Below, piece after piece: positions 5,485 through 8,517 of a stretch of DNA of 8,517 nucleotides (position 1 is its first letter; each line of letters starts with the position of its first letter). This stretch comes from Nitrospirota bacterium (lineage in GTDB: Bacteria; Nitrospirota; Nitrospiria; Nitrospirales; UBA8639). The stretch is from the NCBI GenBank assembly GCA_020348185.1, contig CP070743.1, positions 1,808,865-1,817,381 of the forward strand, read 5' to 3'. Both the position numbers and the translations under genes were made by a program. A model generated the notes under the pieces. That model saw only the letters and a program-made list of their open reading frames with translations. It made no database searches and was not told the DNA's origin.

Positions 5485-5889
5485 TTGACCTCCGACGTTT
5501 TCAACTTTCTGTTAGGTTTGGGGGTGTGTATTCTCATAGGAAGTTGTGCGACCTCCACAGGTCCCTTAGCCACGCTCCCAATATCCAGTCCTCAGGCTTC
5601 CCAACTTAATTTGGAAGGTATTGAAGAGTACAATCGAGGTCAATGGGAGCCCGCCAGGAAAAAATTTGAATTGGCTGTTCAGGCTGATCCCCAATTGCCA
5701 GAGGCTCACTTCAACCTGGCACTGACCCTTCACAAACTCGAATTACACGAACAAGCCACCACTCATTTTCGCCAAGCGGGGGAATTGGCCCCGGATAATA
5801 AAGAAATTGTTGACTCAACGATTTACCGAAATCACCTGGGTTTATCCTCGACCCTTGAGCGACATTTCAGTGGGGGATATCGATATTAG
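5461..5889 (+). CDS. Small TPR-repeat lipoprotein, start uncertain
   Basis: Up to 142 residues. A hydrophobic segment (FNFLLGLGVCILIGSC) ends in the lipobox IGSC, predicting signal-peptidase II cleavage before C29 and a lipid anchor; Ala follows the Cys, so outer-membrane sorting is plausible. The mature part has two tetratricopeptide repeats at about 47-80 (G..EYNRGQWEPARKKFELAVQ) and 81-114 (EAHFNLALTLHKLELHEQAT), both with the expected small-residue and Ala pattern and closing Asp-Pro or Pro-Asp. TPRs bind proteins, so an envelope scaffold is plausible; the partner is not visible. The frame opens at 5443 after a TGA, with no ATG or GTG before the signal sequence. TTG 5461 gives a basic n-region (K2, R6) but lies inside the heptad repeat and has no SD. 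TTG 5485 gives an n-region without positive charge. The start, or expression itself, is uncertain. It is divergent from the reductase at 5242, with 218 bp between them. Confidence 0.68.
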   Translation: MKPETRNNLTSDVFNFLLGLGVCILIGSCATSTGPLATLPISSPQASQLNLEGIEEYNRGQWEPARKKFELAVQADPQLPEAHFNLALTLHKLELHEQATTHFRQAGELAPDNKEIVDSTIYRNHLGLSSTLERHFSGGYRY

Positions 5890-6110
5890 GGAAAAGGAAA
5901 ATTGGGAAGTGAACACCATTGAGGGCGGAATCAACCTTTCCTCAAGGGACAGGTAATGTTCCGGGTCGCATTGTAAATCAGGCTAATCTTCCAGGGTCGC
6001 TTTTGGAGTCTGTAAGAGGAAATGAAGGGGGTGTAAGGAAACAGGAAGTCCCCAAATTTCATACTAAAAAAAGCGGGAAACTCAGTTATCATGGATTGTC
6101 TGATAGGTAT

Positions 6111-6135
6111 ATTATTAAACCTTTACTTTAATAAT
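6111..6135. repeat. AT-only inverted repeat
   Basis: ATTATTAAA (6111-6119) and TTTAATAAT (6127-6135) are exact reverse complements around a 7-nt spacer. The 9-bp stem has no GC pairs and no T-run behind it, so an operator or a DNA-bending element is at least as likely as a terminator. Confidence 0.35.
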
Positions 6136-6219
6136 TTGAAAACAAATGCTGTTTTACTTTTTATTCAAAATATAGTAGACTACGTTTAAGTTGCGTCTTT
6201 TTCATAGATGTAAAAACTC

Positions 6220-6229
6220 TTAGCGCTAA
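6220..6229. promoter_or_regulatory. 10-bp palindrome, possible operator
   Basis: TTAGCGCTAA is a perfect palindrome in an AT-rich setting upstream of rpoD, just before the C-rich hairpin. Its symmetry is that expected of a dimeric regulator's site, but no matching regulator is in the window and the sequence could be chance. Confidence 0.25.
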
Positions 6230-6237
6230 TTTAAAAT

Positions 6238-6265
6238 CCCCCCTCTGAGGGAGGGTATGTTTTTT
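6238..6265 (+). terminator. C/G hairpin with T-run upstream of rpoD
   Basis: CCCTC (6241-6245) pairs with GAGGG (6251-6255) across TGAGG; further C-G pairs from 6238 allow an alternative fold. TATG and then T6 (6260-6265) follow. It has the form of a modest intrinsic terminator on the plus strand, and may end transcripts from the lipoprotein side or act as an attenuator in an rpoD leader. The stem is short and the T-run is offset by four bases. Confidence 0.4.
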
Positions 6266-6496
6266 GTAATCTCAATTGCCTCGAGTGTTAAATTTTTTAA
6301 ACCATTTCCTTCCTATCGAATCTTCTTTTTATTGTAGCCCCATGAAACTGTTTCTACTAAGCGACTGGATGTTATGACTCATAAGCAAAATCGCTTTTGT
6401 CATTACCAATCAGGGGCTGGACAAAACTGAGCAATACAATTGAATAAAGAAGGATGTAGAGAGTTCCCTTATTAACTTTAACAGTCGGTCATTTGT

Positions 6497-6502
6497 AAGG
6501 AG
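6497..6502 (+). promoter_or_regulatory. Strong Shine-Dalgarno site for rpoD
   Basis: AAGGAG lies 6 nt before ATG 6509, the strongest SD on the plus strand of this window, and it fixes the rpoD start. Confidence 0.8.
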
Positions 6503-6508
6503 TGAGGA

Positions 6509-8335
6509 ATGCCAAAAGAAAAACTGACAGATGAGGTACAGCGTCTCATCTCCCTTGGAAAGAAAAAGGGCCAGTTGACTTTGAAGGATTTGAATCAAGC
6601 CCTACCAGCGGAGGTCATGTCCTCAGATCAAATGCCTACCATCATGATGGCATTAAGTGAAATGAATATTGAGGTTCTCGATGCTCCGGAAATGGAAGCC
6701 GGTGAAGGGCAGCAGGGTAATGGAGTGAATGGTTCAGATTCTCAAGATGAAATAGATGACGACAGTGAGACTGCAGGGGGTGACATCGATCTCACTCCGG
6801 GGGAACCGACTCGCATTGATGATCCCGTTCGACTCTACTTGAAAGAAATGGGGCGTGTGCCCTTACTGACACGTGAGGGAGAGATAGAGCTGGCAAAGCA
6901 TATTGAAGAGGGGAAACGGGAATTGGCTTGTTCCGTCTTTAGTATGCCTGTGACCATTCAACAAATCGAGACTCTGTATGACCAACTCAAAAATAATGAA
7001 GAGATTCGGGTTCGAGATCTTGTTCTGTTGCAGGAAAATTTAGATGACGATGATATTGAGGAAGATGTTCCAGCAACTGAACAGGAAGATGAGGAACTAC
7101 GACTTCGAACCTTAGAAAGCCTGAATGCCATTCGGCGGTTAGGCCGGACCCTCTTGTCCTTATATTCGAACCAACGGAATGCTGTCGGGGGAAAAGGGAA
7201 GAAACCCCAGTATGGGAAACGCTTTACCTCCGTCTTGAATCAATTTGTCGATCGGATTGAAGCCTTGAACCTGCATCAGCGAATTCGGGATCAGATGTTG
7301 AACCGGATAAAAGGCATTGGGTTGGAAATGACCAATACCGATGCCGTTATACGGAAATGCTCTCGGCAACTGGGGTATGCCGGACAGGATGGTATGCAGG
7401 TGATTACCCCCAAGACCCGTCGATCGTCAAAAAGTGGAGGAAGCCGTCGAAAGCCGGTTACCAATTCGGTTGCCCTGACCAAATGGAAAGGGGAGTTGAA
7501 TCTGGCCAAGCGGCAACTTCGTCAAATCCAGGACGAGGTGGTTTTCATGCCACTCGATGAATTTAGAGATGCCTATTCTAAATTGTTGCGGGCGGAAGAA
7601 AAAGTCAAGCGGGGCAAGGCTCAGTTAATTGAAGCCAACTTACGGTTAGTTGTCAGTATTGCTCGGAAATATACGAATCGGGGCTTACAATTTATTGATT
7701 TGATTCAAGAGGGTAATATTGGTCTAATGCGAGCTGTTGATAAATTTGAATATCAACGAGGGTATAAATTTAGCACCTACGCAACCTGGTGGATCCGACA
7801 AGGGGTGACAAGGGCTATTGCCGATCAGGCTCGAACGATTCGAATCCCCGTTCATATGATCGAAGCGAACACCAAGTTAGCGCGGACTGCCCGGCAATTG
7901 GTGCAACAATTAGGTCGGGAACCGACTCCTGAGGAGATTGCCAATCGTATGGGGCTTGGTGCCGAGAAAGTACGGATGATGTTGGATATTTCCAAAGGGA
8001 CTATTTCTCTGGAAACACCAATCGGGGAAAAGGAGGATAGTCAGCTTGGAGACCTCATTGAGGATAAAAACGCGGTTTCACCAATGGATGCGGCGAACCG
8101 GTACGATCTTCAACGACAAATTGCCAATGCCTTGGGCGTGCTCACCCCTCGTGAGGAAACGGTAATCCGGAAACGGTTTGGGATAGGGGACAGTACAGAT
8201 CACACATTGGAAGAAATTGGACAAGACTTTGATGTGACACGAGAGCGAATCCGACAAATTGAAGCCAAGGCCCTCAAAAAATTACGACACCCTAGTTGTA
8301 GTCACAAACTCAGAAGCCTGGTCGAGCACATTTAA
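6509..8335 (+). CDS. rpoD: RNA polymerase primary sigma factor (sigma-70)
   Basis: A complete 608-residue group 1 sigma factor that directs core RNA polymerase to housekeeping promoters. Domains in order: region 1.1 (about 5-58, TDEVQRLISLGKKKGQLT), an acidic linker (61-95), region 1.2 (104-140, DDPVRLYLKEMGRVPLL), a non-conserved region (141-370) with an acidic stretch at 179-196 and a basic stretch at 302-315, region 2 (372-452), region 3 (453-529) and region 4 (530-608). Region 2.4 WWIRQGVTRAIADQARTIRI keeps Q431 and T434, which correspond to the -10-reading Gln and Thr of E. coli sigma-70. Region 4.2 DVTRERIRQIEAKALKKLR keeps the -35-contacting R578, E579 and R582. Recognition of TTGACA/TATAAT-type promoters is therefore expected. 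It appears monocistronic: 619 bp of gap before it and a strong terminator after it. The rpsU-dnaG-rpoD arrangement common in other bacteria is not present here. Confidence 0.98.
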   Translation: MPKEKLTDEVQRLISLGKKKGQLTLKDLNQALPAEVMSSDQMPTIMMALSEMNIEVLDAPEMEAGEGQQGNGVNGSDSQDEIDDDSETAGGDIDLTPGEPTRIDDPVRLYLKEMGRVPLLTREGEIELAKHIEEGKRELACSVFSMPVTIQQIETLYDQLKNNEEIRVRDLVLLQENLDDDDIEEDVPATEQEDEELRLRTLESLNAIRRLGRTLLSLYSNQRNAVGGKGKKPQYGKRFTSVLNQFVDRIEALNLHQRIRDQMLNRIKGIGLEMTNTDAVIRKCSRQLGYAGQDGMQVITPKTRRSSKSGGSRRKPVTNSVALTKWKGELNLAKRQLRQIQDEVVFMPLDEFRDAYSKLLRAEEKVKRGKAQLIEANLRLVVSIARKYTNRGLQFIDLIQEGNIGLMRAVDKFEYQRGYKFSTYATWWIRQGVTRAIADQARTIRIPVHMIEANTKLARTARQLVQQLGREPTPEEIANRMGLGAEKVRMMLDISKGTISLETPIGEKEDSQLGDLIEDKNAVSPMDAANRYDLQRQIANALGVLTPREETVIRKRFGIGDSTDHTLEEIGQDFDVTRERIRQIEAKALKKLRHPSCSHKLRSLVEHI

Positions 8336-8372
8336 TGGTTTCTAGGTAGGCTAGGGAGGGGGTTTTTAAGCC

Positions 8373-8410
8373 GAGAGGCCTCATCACAAAGTGATGAGGC
8401 CTCTTTTTTT
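8373..8410 (+). terminator. Intrinsic terminator of rpoD
   Basis: GAGGCCTCATCAC (8375-8387) and GTGATGAGGCCTC (8391-8403) form a perfect 13-bp stem with an AAA loop, followed at once by T7 (8404-8410). The stem can extend by A8374-T8404. It lies about 40 nt after the rpoD stop and should be very efficient. Confidence 0.96.
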
Positions 8411-8434
8411 GAGTGACCGCATCCATACATGCCC

Positions 8435-8463
8435 TTCTAGCCATTCAAGCAGAATGGTACAAT
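8435..8463 (+). promoter_or_regulatory. Possible sigma-70 promoter for a gene beyond the window
   Basis: TACAAT (8458-8463) is preceded directly by TGG, giving an extended -10 of the TGn type. TTCTAG lies 17 nt upstream as a poor -35. It sits after the rpoD terminator and before the window's edge. No coding start can be assigned in the remaining 54 bases. Confidence 0.3.
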
Positions 8464-8493
8464 TTCCAATAAACATGTTGAAAAGGGGCGGAT

Positions 8494-8517
8494 GGGGGAA
8501 AGGTCGAAAGGGTCAAA
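8494..8517 (-). repeat. Octamer-period repeat at the right edge, cut by the window
   Basis: On the minus strand three 8-nt units read TTTGACCC, TTTCGACC and TTTCCCCC. The first two resemble the units at 5423-5446 in opposite orientation. The array may continue past the window, so its true length is unknown. Confidence 0.35.

Larger units (their letters stand above)
5890..6508. other. Long gap between the lipoprotein gene and rpoD
   Basis: 619 bp with no gene I can support. The first half, to about 6060, has mixed composition and contains only a frame opening at TTG 5919 without an SD or recognisable protein. The second half is strongly AT-rich and holds an AT-only inverted repeat (6111-6135), a 10-bp palindrome (6220-6229) and a C/G hairpin with a T-run (6238-6265). 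It must contain the rpoD promoter. I found TATAGT (6171-6176) and TACAAT (6435-6440) as -10-like hexamers, but neither has a matching -35 box. The 240-odd bases after the hairpin would be a long rpoD leader or promoter zone. Confidence 0.5.

Noticed and set aside
5919..6131. 70-codon frame after the lipoprotein gene, starting at TTG
   Set aside because: No SD, no recognisable motif, low-complexity content, and it runs into the AT-only inverted repeat. It could be a gene relic, but nothing shows that.
6341..6376. Eleven-codon frame in the rpoD upstream region, as a leader peptide
   Set aside because: No SD, no codon bias of a regulatory kind, and no terminator directly after it.

Overview
The window looks like chromosomal DNA from a free-living Gram-negative-type bacterium. 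My best guess is a Nitrospira-like member of the Nitrospirota, from the overall look of the proteins and the short dispersed intergenic repeats. That is an impression, not a database result. Six protein genes and one small zinc-ribbon gene are supported. There are no rRNA or tRNA genes, CRISPR arrays, transposases or phage genes.

Left part (107-2763, minus strand): three co-directional genes, read as a 61-residue zinc-ribbon protein, then a TVP38/TMEM64 (VTT-domain) membrane protein, then a MerA-like FAD disulfide reductase. They are spaced about 100 nt apart, so they could be one operon. Each has a good Shine-Dalgarno (SD) sequence, and these SDs fix the starts of the last two genes at ATG 2475 and ATG 1663, inside longer open frames.

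Middle part (3014-5242): a second TVP38/TMEM64 protein on the plus strand, carrying two CxxC motifs. It converges on a second FAD/NAD(P) disulfide reductase on the minus strand. The window therefore holds two membrane-protein/flavin-reductase pairs built differently: one tandem, one convergent. The two reductases also differ at the residue that separates MerA-like enzymes (Tyr) from lipoamide-dehydrogenase-like enzymes (His). A membrane-associated thiol or quinone redox role is an inference; the substrates are unknown.

Right part (5461-8517): a small TPR lipoprotein with an uncertain start, then about 620 bp without a convincing gene, then rpoD, the primary sigma-70 factor. rpoD is complete, has a strong SD, and ends in a textbook intrinsic terminator. 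The last 107 bp hold a possible promoter for a gene beyond the window.

The least explained feature is a set of degenerate 7-bp tandem repeats (unit about AAACCYG) in four intergenic places. Two copies, aligned over 32 nt, sit just after the stops of the two reductase genes, and one covers the only in-frame upstream start of the lipoprotein. A second, 8-bp-period family (unit about TTTGACCT) appears near 5423 and at the right edge.
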